NCBI GenBank assembly: GCA_002363615.1
Contig: DEWK01000024.1
Location: 81,827 to 145,826 of the forward strand
Direction of reading: 5' to 3'
Length of the DNA stretch: 64,000 bases
Source: Lachnospira sp. UBA3212
GTDB lineage: Bacteria > Bacillota > Clostridia > Lachnospirales > Lachnospiraceae
Shown here: positions 44,643-53,249 of the stretch, in pieces
Layout: each line of letters begins with the position of its first letter
Position numbering within the stretch: the first letter of the stretch is position 1
Made by a program: the position numbers and the translations under genes
Notes under the pieces: generated by a model
Database searches by the model: none
What the model was told of the DNA's origin: nothing
Seen by the model: only the letters and a program-made list of their open reading frames with translations

Positions 44643-46772
44643 ATGGAAAACAATCAGAATCCCCAGGAACCGCAGAATGGGAACCCACAAGGGCCACAAA
44701 ATAGAGAGCCACAAAATAGGGGACCACAAGGACCGCAGAATGGCCAATATGGGAATAGTCCAGGAGGACAGTTTGGAAATCAAGGACCACAGGACCCACA
44801 GGGTGGTTATAATGGATGGTTTGGAGGACAGGATCCAAAGGATTTCTTTCATCGAAACAATCCCAATCAGTCCAATCGTCCAAATCCAGAGAATGATAAG
44901 AAGAAAAACAATAAAAGAACCATTATTGGGATGATCGTGGCAGCGGTGCTAATCTTTTTGGTGATGGGAATCATTGAAAGCATTTACGAAAGTGCTACGA
45001 CCAAGGAAATCACCTACAATGAATTTGTAGAGATGTTAGAAGATGGGAAAGTAGAAAAAGTAGAATTTTCCTCATCCGGAATGATTAAGATTACACCGGA
45101 AACCGATCAGAATACGGTTGTGGCAATTACTTATACCACCGCCCAGTTGAATGATGAGGAATTGATTCAAGACTTAAAGGACGGAAAATACGGAGATGTT
45201 ACCTATGTGGGGAAAATCGAAAGTACCAGAAATTCCATCCTGGTATCCTTGATTCCATTTATCATTATTTACGGATTCTTCTTCTGGATCTTTAGGAAGA
45301 TGACCAAAAGTGGCGGAGGAGTCATGGGAGTTGGAAAGAGTAATGCCAAGATTTACGTAGAAAAGGAAACCGGTGTTACTTTTAAAGACGTGGCAGGACA
45401 GGATGAAGCCAAAGAGTCGGTTAAGGAATTAGTAGACTTTTTACATTATCCTGAAAAGTATGCAAAGGTTGGTGCGAAACTTCCAAAGGGCGCCCTTTTA
45501 GTAGGCCCTCCGGGAACCGGTAAAACCTTGTTAGCCAAGGCGGTGGCAGGGGAAGCCAAGGTGCCATTTTTCTCATTGTCTGGATCAGACTTTGTAGAGA
45601 TGTTTGTAGGTGTAGGTGCCTCCCGAGTAAGAGACCTCTTTAAGCAGGCACAAAAGGAAGCACCATGTATCGTCTTTATCGATGAGATCGATGCCATTGG
45701 TAAGAGTCGTGACAGCGCCATGGGGAATGATGAGCGTGAGCAAACCCTAAATCAGTTACTTTCAGAAATGGATGGTTTTGATTCTTCTAAGGGAGTATTG
45801 ATTTTAGCGGCTACCAACCGTCCGGAAGTCTTAGATCCGGCTTTGCTGCGTCCGGGACGTTTTGACAGAAGAGTCATTGTAGATAAGCCGGACTACAGGG
45901 GAAGATTAGATGTATTAAAGGTTCATTCCCGTGGAGTTCGTATGGATGAAAGCGTAGACCTTGAGGCTATTGCCATGGCAACTTCAGGGGCGGTGGGTTC
46001 CGACCTTGCCAATATGATTAACGAGGCGGCAATCCTTGCGGTTCAGAAGGGTAGACAGGCGATTTCCCAGGCAGACCTTTTTGAGTCTGTGGAAGTAGTC
46101 ATTGCAGGTAAGGAGAAGAAGGATCGAATCTTAAGCAAGGAAGAAAAGAAGATCGTTTCTTACCACGAGGTAGGACATGCCCTGGTGACAGCCTTACAAA
46201 AGGATGCAGAGCCGGTACAAAAGATTACCATTGTGCCAAGAACCATGGGTTCTCTGGGCTATGTTATGACCGTGCCGGAAGAAGAGAAGTACTTAATGAC
46301 AAAGAAGGAACTTCACGCAAGACTGGTTACCCTTTTAGGTGGACGAGCTTCCGAGGAATTAAATTTCGATTCCATTACCACTGGAGCAAGTAACGATTTA
46401 GAAAAAGCAACCGACCTGGCAAGGGCTATGGTAACACGATATGGAATGAGCGATGCCTTGGGACTTGCTTGTGTTGAAAATGTAGAGCACGAGTATCTTG
46501 GCGGTAAGGCAAGATTAAATTGTTCGGAGACAACGGCAGCAGAGATTGATGCAGAAGTGAGACGAGTATTAAACGAGTGCTATGAGGAAGCAAAGAAGAT
46601 GCTTTCGGACAATGGAGCAATCCTAGATAAGATTGCAGAATTCCTCTATAAGAGGGAAACCATTACGGGAGCTGAGTTTATGGATATCTTCCACCGCGTT
46701 CAGGCAGGAGAAGAAATCCTGATGGATGAAGCCGGTCAATTTATTGAAAAGCCGGTAGTAACAGAAGAATAA
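44643..46772 (+). CDS. ftsH: ATP-dependent zinc metalloprotease FtsH, with an unusual N-terminal tail
   Basis: Membrane AAA+ protease. Residues 1-90 are a low-complexity tail rich in Asn, Gln, Pro and Gly ([22 protein letters not shown]). Membrane helix 1 is about 93-112, then the outside domain, and helix 2 ([17 protein letters not shown]). Walker A GPPGTGKT is at 288-295, Walker B FIDEID follows, the SRH is [20 protein letters not shown], and the protease zinc motif HEVGH is at 508-512. Typical FtsH has a few cytoplasmic residues before helix 1, so the tail is the odd feature; total is 709. GAGGAACG precedes the ATG. Confidence 0.96.
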   Translation: MENNQNPQEPQNGNPQGPQNREPQNRGPQGPQNGQYGNSPGGQFGNQGPQDPQGGYNGWFGGQDPKDFFHRNNPNQSNRPNPENDKKKNNKRTIIGMIVAAVLIFLVMGIIESIYESATTKEITYNEFVEMLEDGKVEKVEFSSSGMIKITPETDQNTVVAITYTTAQLNDEELIQDLKDGKYGDVTYVGKIESTRNSILVSLIPFIIIYGFFFWIFRKMTKSGGGVMGVGKSNAKIYVEKETGVTFKDVAGQDEAKESVKELVDFLHYPEKYAKVGAKLPKGALLVGPPGTGKTLLAKAVAGEAKVPFFSLSGSDFVEMFVGVGASRVRDLFKQAQKEAPCIVFIDEIDAIGKSRDSAMGNDEREQTLNQLLSEMDGFDSSKGVLILAATNRPEVLDPALLRPGRFDRRVIVDKPDYRGRLDVLKVHSRGVRMDESVDLEAIAMATSGAVGSDLANMINEAAILAVQKGRQAISQADLFESVEVVIAGKEKKDRILSKEEKKIVSYHEVGHALVTALQKDAEPVQKITIVPRTMGSLGYVMTVPEEEKYLMTKKELHARLVTLLGGRASEELNFDSITTGASNDLEKATDLARAMVTRYGMSDALGLACVENVEHEYLGGKARLNCSETTAAEIDAEVRRVLNECYEEAKKMLSDNGAILDKIAEFLYKRETITGAEFMDIFHRVQAGEEILMDEAGQFIEKPVVTEE

Positions 46773-46793
46773 GAAAAAACCTGAGGTGATGGT

Positions 46794-48653
46794 ATGTTTA
46801 GTTTGGAAGAAGAATTAAAACAATTGCCGGATTCTCCAGGAGTGTACTTTATGAGAGATAGCCACGACAATATTATCTATGTCGGAAAGGCTATCTCTTT
46901 GCGTAATCGAGTGAGATCTTATTTTCGTAAGGGGAATAAGTCGCCAAAGATTGAAAAGATGGTCACCCATATTGCGCGGTTTGAGTATATCCTTACGGAT
47001 TCGGACTTAGAGGCATTCATTCTTGAATGCAATATGATAAAAAAATATACGCCAAAGTACAATACCATGTTAAAGGATGGAAAGACCTATCCTTATATTC
47101 GCGTGACCCTGGGAGAACCATTTCCAAAGTTTAGCAAAGTGAGGGAGGCAAAGCAGGATAAATCCCGTTACTTTGGTCCTTACGTGAACGTGACTGCCGT
47201 TAATGAAACCTTAGATCTTCTTCGAAAGCTTTACGGCTTTCGAACCTGCAACCGGGTATTGCCAAGGGACATTGGAAAAGAAAGGCCTTGTCTTTATTAT
47301 CATATCAAGCAGTGTTCGGGTCCCTGTGCCGCTTGTATCTCCAGCGAAAAATATCGAGAGATGGTAAAGGAGGCTATGCAGGTTTTAGAGGGAAATGACA
47401 AGGAGATTGTTAAGAATCTTACTCAAAAGATGAACCGGGCAGCGGAAGAGATGCGCTATGAGGATGCTGCAATCTATCGAGACCAGATTCGTGCGGTTCA
47501 AACCGTGGCGCAAAAGCAGAAAATCACCAACAATAACAACCGAGAGGACCGGGATATTATTGCCTACAATCGAGATCAGTCAGATGCGGTTGTTTCGGTG
47601 TTCTTTATTCGGGATGGTAAGCTAATGGGAAGAGAACATTTTCACCTGGAAATAGCAGAGGAAGAGTTAGGAGGAGCAATCCTTGCGGCCTTTATTAAGC
47701 AATACTACAATGGAAGTCCCTTTGTACCAAAGGAAATCTTTACCAAGGTGCCGGTAGAAGAACAAAAGGAAATCCAGGAATGGCTAAGCCAAAAGAGGGG
47801 AAACAAGGTTCGTATTCTTTCTCCAAGCAAGGGAAGCAATGCCAAGATGGTTTTAATGGCTGAAAAGAATGCTAAGTTAATCGTTGAAAAAGATAAGGAA
47901 AAGTTAAAACTGGAGGAAGCCATGACGACAGGGGCTGTCAAGCAAATCTGCCAGGCCATTCAAATTCCTGTGGCTCATCGGATGGAGGCCTACGATATTT
48001 CCAATATCAGTGGTTTTGAGTCCGTAGGTTCCATGATTGTATTTCAGGATGGAAAGCCGAAAAGAAATGATTATCGAAAGTTTAAGATTAAAACCGTGAA
48101 GGGACCCAATGATTATGCCAGTATGAAAGAGGTGTTAAGCAGAAGATTCTTACATGGCTTAAAGGAAAGGGAAGAATTAGACCGAGAGGGAAAGGATTAC
48201 AATCTTGGAAACTTTACCAAATTCCCGGATATTTTAATGATGGATGGTGGTAGAGGTCAGGTCAATATTGCCCTAGAGGTGCTTAAGGAATTAGGACTTG
48301 AGATTCCGGTGTGTGGCATGGTAAAGGATGATCATCACAGAACCAGGGGGCTTTATTATAATAATCAGGAAATTCCTTTGGATACCCATTCGGGAGCGTT
48401 TAAGCTAATTACCCAGATGCAGGATGAGGCCCATCGATTTGCCATTGAATATCATCGGAGTCTTCGAAGCAAGGGACAGGTTCATTCGGTTTTGGACGAT
48501 ATTCCTGGAATTGGTCCGGCAAGAAGAAAGGCTCTGCTTCGCAAGTTTAAATCGGCAGAGGCGGTTTCTCAGGCATCCCTTGAAGAATTAGAAAATACAG
48601 AGACCATGACCCTTACTCTTGCGAAAGAAGTTTACGATTTTTTTCATCTATGA
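46794..48653 (+). CDS. uvrC: Excinuclease ABC subunit C
   Basis: Makes both nicks in nucleotide excision repair. N-terminal GIY-YIG nuclease starts at PGVYFMRDSHDNIIYVGKA, the UVR domain for UvrB contact is near 205-240 (MNRAAEEMRYEDAAIYRDQI), the C-terminal RNase H-like nuclease is EAYDISNISG ... VDGG-type MMDGGRGQV, and the end has a helix-hairpin-helix pair (IPGIGPARRKALL). 619 residues. GAGGTG precedes the ATG. Mfd, which feeds this pathway, is also in the window. Confidence 0.97.
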   Translation: MFSLEEELKQLPDSPGVYFMRDSHDNIIYVGKAISLRNRVRSYFRKGNKSPKIEKMVTHIARFEYILTDSDLEAFILECNMIKKYTPKYNTMLKDGKTYPYIRVTLGEPFPKFSKVREAKQDKSRYFGPYVNVTAVNETLDLLRKLYGFRTCNRVLPRDIGKERPCLYYHIKQCSGPCAACISSEKYREMVKEAMQVLEGNDKEIVKNLTQKMNRAAEEMRYEDAAIYRDQIRAVQTVAQKQKITNNNNREDRDIIAYNRDQSDAVVSVFFIRDGKLMGREHFHLEIAEEELGGAILAAFIKQYYNGSPFVPKEIFTKVPVEEQKEIQEWLSQKRGNKVRILSPSKGSNAKMVLMAEKNAKLIVEKDKEKLKLEEAMTTGAVKQICQAIQIPVAHRMEAYDISNISGFESVGSMIVFQDGKPKRNDYRKFKIKTVKGPNDYASMKEVLSRRFLHGLKEREELDREGKDYNLGNFTKFPDILMMDGGRGQVNIALEVLKELGLEIPVCGMVKDDHHRTRGLYYNNQEIPLDTHSGAFKLITQMQDEAHRFAIEYHRSLRSKGQVHSVLDDIPGIGPARRKALLRKFKSAEAVSQASLEELENTETMTLTLAKEVYDFFHL

Positions 48654-48698
48654 TAAAATGGTACAGAATCATGTATGTGCTACATAAGAGGAGGGTTT

Positions 48699-49634
48699 AT
48701 GGCAACAGTAAAAATTTCAAAGATTATTGAGAATTATCAGCTGGAGAATTTAACTCCAGAGATTGATACAAGCCAGGTGCTGGTTAAGCAACCGGATATT
48801 AACCGTCCGGCTCTTCAGCTGGCAGGGTATTTTGATCATTTTGATTCAGACCGTGTTCAGTTAATTGGTTTTGTAGAGTATACCTACCTAGAGGTAATGA
48901 GTGACGAGAGAAAGTTAGAAATTTATGACAGACTCATGTCTTACAAGGTACCTTGTATTATCTTTTGTAGGGACCTGCAGCCGGATCAGCTCTTTTTAGA
49001 TGCGGCCAATAAGTACGGGGTTCCAGTCCTTAAGACCAAGAAGGAAACATCGTCCTTTATGGCTGAAATCATTCGCTATCTGGCAGTTCAGTTTGCACCA
49101 TTTATCTCGATTCACGGGGTACTGGTAGATGTTTATGGTGAAGGTGTCTTAATCATGGGAGAAAGTGGAATTGGTAAGTCTGAGGCTGCTTTGGAATTGA
49201 TTAAGCGTGGACACCGTTTAGTTACCGATGATGTGGTGGAGATTCGTAAAATCAGTGATGATACCCTAGTGGGATCGGCACCGGAAATCACCAAGCATTT
49301 TATTGAACTTCGGGGTATTGGAATCTTAGATGTGAAAACCTTGTTTGGTGTGGAATGTGTGAAGGACCAGCAAAATATCGATATGGTAATTAAGTTGGAA
49401 TCTTGGGACAAGGAAAGAGAATATGACAGAATGGGATTGGAAGACCAATATACCGAATTTTTAGGGAATAAGGTGATTTGCCATAATATCCCAATTCGTC
49501 CTGGTAGAAATGTTGCGGTAATCGTTGAGTCGGCTGCGGTAAATCATAGACAGAAATTAATGGGTTACAATGCGGCTCAGGAATTATATAACCGTGTACA
49601 GCAAAGCATTGCCAGACAGAGAGAAGAAGAATAA
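48699..49634 (+). CDS. hprK: HPr kinase/phosphorylase
   Basis: Bifunctional enzyme phosphorylating Ser46 of HPr-type proteins, central to catabolite control. The N-terminal domain is 1-130. The catalytic half has P-loop GESGIGKSEAALEL, the K3-type signature ELRGIGILDVKTLFG, and DDVVEI. 311 residues. The ATG at 48699 is preceded by AGGAGGG; the longer frame starting at 48675 has no site. Two genes later in the region lies an HPr-like protein with Ser46, its probable substrate. Confidence 0.96.
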   Translation: MATVKISKIIENYQLENLTPEIDTSQVLVKQPDINRPALQLAGYFDHFDSDRVQLIGFVEYTYLEVMSDERKLEIYDRLMSYKVPCIIFCRDLQPDQLFLDAANKYGVPVLKTKKETSSFMAEIIRYLAVQFAPFISIHGVLVDVYGEGVLIMGESGIGKSEAALELIKRGHRLVTDDVVEIRKISDDTLVGSAPEITKHFIELRGIGILDVKTLFGVECVKDQQNIDMVIKLESWDKEREYDRMGLEDQYTEFLGNKVICHNIPIRPGRNVAVIVESAAVNHRQKLMGYNAAQELYNRVQQSIARQREEE

Positions 49635-49652
49635 ACGTAAGGAATGGGTAAG

Positions 49653-50567
49653 ATGATAAGGAAAGAACGACTTGTAAAATTACTTGGAGAAGGCAGGGTT
49701 TTTACAAATGAGCCAATGTCCAAACATATCACCTTTAAGGTAGGTGGTCCGGCAGATTATTATCTTTTACCAAAGAATGTAGAAACCCTGGTGGCAGTGA
49801 TTAATTATTTGAAGGAAGAAGATTATCCCTATTATATCATTGGAAAGGGAAGTGACCTTTTAGTTTTAGATGAAGGATATCCTGGAGCAATCATTAGTAC
49901 ATACGGAGGGTTTGATACCATTCGTATAGAAGGTATGACCGTCTATGCAGAGGCAGGAGCCTTAATGTCTAAGGTGGCAGCAAGTGCCAGGGATGCTTCC
50001 ATTGCAGGGTTTGAGTTTGCATCAGGAATCCCGGGAACGATCGGGGGCGGAGCAATTATGAATGCAGGTGCCTATGGTGGAGAACTAAAGGATCTTATGG
50101 GGAAGGCTACGGTGCTTACAAAGGATGGAAGGATTGTTACCTATACCAGGGATCAGTTTTTCTTGGGCTATCGTTGCAGTAGTTTTTTTGACAAGGAAGA
50201 GATTGTCCTTTCGGTAGAATTAACCGGTCATCCGGGAGATCCTAAGGAAATCGGGGATAGGATGAAGGAGTTAAACGGCAGAAGAAAAGAAAAACAGCCC
50301 TTAGAATATCCAAGCGCTGGTAGTACTTTTAAGAGGCCGGAAGGTTATTTTGCCGGTAAATTAATTCAGGATGCAGGTCTGTCAGGCTACCGTGTAGGCG
50401 GAGCCCAAGTTTCAGAGAAGCATAATGGATTTGTAATTAACACCGGAGATGCCACGGCGGCAGATATTCTCACGGTGATTGAAGATGTAAAGCGAATCGT
50501 TTATGAAAAATTCCAGGTGAAGTTAGAACCGGAAGTAAAAATCTTAAGAGTTGATAGGAATCGATAA
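49653..50567 (+). CDS. murB: UDP-N-acetylmuramate dehydrogenase
   Basis: Flavin enzyme reducing UDP-GlcNAc-enolpyruvate to UDP-MurNAc. FAD domain motifs TFKVGGPADYYLLP and GKGSDLLVLDEGY at the start, GFEFASGIPGTIGGGAIMNAGAYG in the middle and AGSTFKRPEGYFAGKLIQDAGL with the catalytic Ser near the C-terminus. It is the 300-residue type without the type I insert, 304 residues. The ATG at 49653 is 9 bases from AAGGA; the earlier ATG touches the site. The last 24 bases overlap the end of the convergent padR-type gene. Confidence 0.95.
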   Translation: MIRKERLVKLLGEGRVFTNEPMSKHITFKVGGPADYYLLPKNVETLVAVINYLKEEDYPYYIIGKGSDLLVLDEGYPGAIISTYGGFDTIRIEGMTVYAEAGALMSKVAASARDASIAGFEFASGIPGTIGGGAIMNAGAYGGELKDLMGKATVLTKDGRIVTYTRDQFFLGYRCSSFFDKEEIVLSVELTGHPGDPKEIGDRMKELNGRRKEKQPLEYPSAGSTFKRPEGYFAGKLIQDAGLSGYRVGGAQVSEKHNGFVINTGDATAADILTVIEDVKRIVYEKFQVKLEPEVKILRVDRNR

Positions 50568-50933
50568 TTTTTCCAGCATATCGAAGATATGCTTTAGGTT
50601 TTGAGAAAAGCAAAGGCGATAGATGGATAAAAAATTTCGACCTTCGGTGGTAGCACGATAGTAGACACGATTCTTCTTTTTATCACCGGAATGATAATGG
50701 GGACTAATAAATCCTTGCTCAATCAAACGGTTTAAAATCGTGTAGATCGAACCGGTTCCCAGGGAAAAGAATCCATCAGAATAATCCATCAGGGTTTTTT
50801 TGATTTCAAATCCGTAAGTTTCCTGCTTATCTACGATGACAGCGAGGACAGCCAATTCTGCACTGGCTTTTTTTAAGGCGGAATTCATGTTTTTTGAGAT
50901 GCTTTGTTCTTTCTTATCATTCGATAGATTCAT
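50544..50933 (-). CDS. PadR-family transcriptional regulator
   Basis: 129 residues. Winged-helix regulator of the PadR/VirR type: LAVLAVIVDKQETYGFEIKKTL then FFSLGTGSIYTILNRLIEQGFI and the wing NRVYYRATTEGRNFL, followed by a short C-terminal helix, the small (subfamily 2) form. GGAGG lies ahead of the ATG. A 17-bp palindrome overlaps its own promoter, suggesting self-repression. Target genes elsewhere, or the divergent rapZ, could be controlled; this is inference. Its end overlaps the end of murB. Confidence 0.9.
   Translation of the reverse strand: MNLSNDKKEQSISKNMNSALKKASAELAVLAVIVDKQETYGFEIKKTLMDYSDGFFSLGTGSIYTILNRLIEQGFISPHYHSGDKKKNRVYYRATTEGRNFLSIYRLCFSQNLKHIFDMLEKLSIPINS
50575..50602 (+). 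terminator. Possible murB terminator inside the padR-type gene
   Basis: AGCATAT (50575-50581), loop CGAAG, ATATGCT (50587-50593), then TTAGGTTTT. A weak AT-rich stem. No other terminator is available because the genes overlap. Confidence 0.35.
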
Positions 50934-50954
50934 AATTACCTCCGTTTTTTGGTC

Positions 50955-51009
50955 GTATCATTTTATGATACTAAGAATTTAGCATAAGGCGAAAAAGATT
51001 GCAAATAAA
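50955..51009 (-). promoter_or_regulatory. Promoter and palindromic operator of the PadR-type gene
   Basis: Minus strand TTGCAA, a 17-base spacer and TAAATT with extended TG (TGcTAAATT). Just after it the inverted repeat GTATCAT-TTT-ATGATAC (50955-50971) covers the probable transcription start. It lies about 20 bases upstream of the padR ATG and between it and rapZ. Confidence 0.6.
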
Positions 51010-51026
51010 TTGAGAAAGGAAAAAAA

Positions 51027-51884
51027 TTGGAAATCATTATTGTTACAGGCATATCGGGAGCAGGAAAAAGCTCAGCTTTAAAAATATTTGAAGATTTGGG
51101 CTTTTACTGCGTGGATAATTTGCCGGTAAGTTTAATTGAAAAATTTGCAGAATTGATTACGGCACCGGGGTCTAACTACGAGCATGCAGCCATTGGAGTA
51201 GATATCCGAAGTGGCTTAAAGAATGGTCAGATGGCAGAGGTCTTAGACCACCTAAGAGAGCGGGGATGTTCTTATCGCATGCTCTTTTTGGATGCCAGCA
51301 ACAGGGTGTTGGTTCATAGGTATAAGGAAACCAGAAGAGCCCATCCTTTGGCTAAACAAGAAAGTGTGATAGAGGGAATCCGGGCAGAACGGGCGGAGAT
51401 GGAATTTCTTAGAAAGAAGTCAGACGTGATTATCGATACCAGCAAGATGCTTTCTAAGGATCTTCGAGGAGAACTGGAAAAAATCTTTTTGGATGATTCT
51501 CAGTTTCAAAATCTGGTAATTACGGTGATGTCCTTTGGATTTAAGTATGGAATTCCAAACGATGCGGACCTGGTGTTTGATGTAAGATTTTTGCCAAATC
51601 CTTATTATGTAGAGGAACTTCGGCCACTAACCGGGAATGATCCGGTTATTCAGGATTATGTCATGGGCAATGATACGGCTAGAACTTTTAAGGAACTCTT
51701 GTTTTCTATGATTGATTTCCTTCTTCCCAATTATGTAAAAGAAGGAAAGAATCAGCTGGTTATCGCTATGGGTTGTACCGGTGGTCATCACAGGTCTGTT
51801 ACTATGGCCAATCTCTTGTATGAACATCTAAAACCAGAGGATGATCTTTACGGTTTGAGACTGGAACATCGAGATATTAGGTAG
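51027..51884 (+). CDS. rapZ: RapZ-type nucleotide-binding protein (RNase adapter/YvcJ)
   Basis: 285 residues. N-terminal P-loop GISGAGKSS (8-16), then FCVDNLPVSLIEKF typical of the family, and the C-terminal domain with LGCTGGHHRSV-type MGCTGGHHRSV motif. E. coli RapZ binds GlcN6P and directs RNase E to GlmZ; the Bacillus YvcJ binds nucleotides and affects competence. The start is TTG with AAAGGA upstream; no ATG is nearby. Six bases separate it from whiA. The gene usually between them, yvcK, is absent. Confidence 0.95.
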   Translation: MEIIIVTGISGAGKSSALKIFEDLGFYCVDNLPVSLIEKFAELITAPGSNYEHAAIGVDIRSGLKNGQMAEVLDHLRERGCSYRMLFLDASNRVLVHRYKETRRAHPLAKQESVIEGIRAERAEMEFLRKKSDVIIDTSKMLSKDLRGELEKIFLDDSQFQNLVITVMSFGFKYGIPNDADLVFDVRFLPNPYYVEELRPLTGNDPVIQDYVMGNDTARTFKELLFSMIDFLLPNYVKEGKNQLVIAMGCTGGHHRSVTMANLLYEHLKPEDDLYGLRLEHRDIR

Positions 51885-51890
51885 GTATAA

Positions 51891-52844
51891 ATGTCATTTT
51901 CTAGTGAGGTTAAAAAGGAACTCTATGACAAGGTGGATGCGCCAAGACACTGCCGTTTGGCAGAGCTTGCAGCGATTCTTAGTATGCATGGAGTCCTAAC
52001 AATGGATCAAGGACGATATGGTATTCTTCTGGCCACGGATCATCTTCAGGCGGCAAGAAAATACTTTACATTATTAAAAAAAACATTTAATATATATGTT
52101 GGTGCAAGTGTTTTAAGACACCGGACAGAGCAAGGGAAGAAAACTGTGACTTATGCGGTTTCAGTATCAGATCCCAAGGAAGCAGAAGAGGTATTGGTGG
52201 CCACGAAACTTTTATCGGTGGATGGTCATTATCAGAAGGATTATCAAATTATTTCTGACCTCCTTTTGCGGATGGAGTGTTGTAAGCGTGCCTACTTGCG
52301 CGGAGCATTTTTGGTGGAAGGATCGATTACAGATCCCAATCGTTCCTATCATTTTGAAATTAGTTTTGAATCAGACGGGAAGGCGAGGGAGGTTCAAAAA
52401 ATCCTACAGTTCTTTGGCTTAGATGCCAGGATCGCCCAGAGAAAGAATCGTCAGATTGTTTACCTCAAGGAAGGGGAGGCAATCTCCGATACCTTGAATC
52501 TTATGGGTGCCACGGTTTCCATGATGGAACTGGAGAACGTGCGGATTATGAAGGATATGCGCAATTCCGTAAATCGAATGGTGAACTGCGAGACGGCAAA
52601 TCTAACCAAGATTGTGAAGACAGCCTATAAGCAGATCGAAGACATTAAGCTGATTGAAGAAAGAAAGGGCTTAAACAAATTGCCAGATCATTTGCAGGAG
52701 ATGGCAAGGGTACGGTTGGATTATCCGGAAAGCTCTCTGGTGGAATTGGGAAAACTCCTAGATCCGCCGGTTGGGAAATCAGGTGTGAATCATCGCTTGC
52801 GGAAGCTTAGCGAGATTGCAGATACATTACGAGGAGAAGACTGA
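51891..52844 (+). CDS. whiA: DNA-binding protein WhiA
   Basis: Two-part protein: an N-terminal LAGLIDADG-type fold (about 1-215) without nuclease motifs (YLRGAFLVEGSITDPNRSYHFEI) and a C-terminal helix-turn-helix (RLDYPESSLVELGKLLDPPVGKSGVNHRLRKL). Known as a sporulation regulator in Streptomyces and a cell-division/chromosome factor in Bacillus. 317 residues. AGGTAGG precedes the ATG. The HTH includes the family's conserved KSGVNHRLRK. Confidence 0.96.
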   Translation: MSFSSEVKKELYDKVDAPRHCRLAELAAILSMHGVLTMDQGRYGILLATDHLQAARKYFTLLKKTFNIYVGASVLRHRTEQGKKTVTYAVSVSDPKEAEEVLVATKLLSVDGHYQKDYQIISDLLLRMECCKRAYLRGAFLVEGSITDPNRSYHFEISFESDGKAREVQKILQFFGLDARIAQRKNRQIVYLKEGEAISDTLNLMGATVSMMELENVRIMKDMRNSVNRMVNCETANLTKIVKTAYKQIEDIKLIEERKGLNKLPDHLQEMARVRLDYPESSLVELGKLLDPPVGKSGVNHRLRKLSEIADTLRGED

Positions 52845-52881
52845 AAGAAAGGAAGTCCCGTGTTCGGGAGAGGTGAAGTTG

Positions 52882-53145
52882 ATGGTAACAAAAGATATTA
52901 CAATTGAATTAAAGACCGGATTAGAGGCTAGACCGGTAGCAGTTTTTGTACAGGTTGCAAGCCGTTATGAGAGCTCAATTTATGTAGAGTATGCCAACAA
53001 GAAGGTGAATGCCAAGAGTATTATGGGTATGATGACTTTAGGACTTGCATCAGGTGAAAGCGTGAAGGTAATCGCAGATGGACCGGATGAGGAAGAGGCC
53101 ATTCGGAATATCGAGGAATATTTAGGAAACGGCAGCGAGGAATAA
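52882..53145 (+). CDS. HPr-like (Crh-like) protein with Glu at position 15
   Basis: 87 residues with the HPr fold. In HPr the phosphorylated His15 sits in GLHARP; here the same place reads GLEARP, with Glu15. The regulatory Ser46 motif KSIMGMMTLG is intact. It therefore cannot be a normal PTS carrier but can be an HprK target, like Bacillus Crh (Gln15). The ATG at 52882 has GAGAGGTG upstream; the longer frame begins inside whiA. hprK is in the preceding operon. A terminator-like hairpin follows before dnaE. Confidence 0.93.
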   Translation: MVTKDITIELKTGLEARPVAVFVQVASRYESSIYVEYANKKVNAKSIMGMMTLGLASGESVKVIADGPDEEEAIRNIEEYLGNGSEE

Positions 53146-53190
53146 GACCTTTTGATTGCTGTTTCTACAAGCGAAAAGAGTTTGCAAAGG

Positions 53191-53220
53191 GAGGGGCTGG
53201 CATGATGTGCCAGTCCTTTT
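53191..53220 (+). terminator. Hairpin between the HPr-like gene and dnaE
   Basis: GGGGCTGGCA (53193-53202) pairs with TGCCAGTCCT (53208-53217), G-T pairs included, loop TGATG, then four T. May be a partial terminator. Confidence 0.55.
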
Positions 53221-53249
53221 ATGATAGATGGTTTTAGAAAGGAAGACAT

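Noticed and set aside
44677..44934. Second open frame over the FtsH N-terminal tail
   Set aside because: Low-complexity composition opens several frames; FtsH continues cleanly in its own frame and only it has a ribosome binding site.
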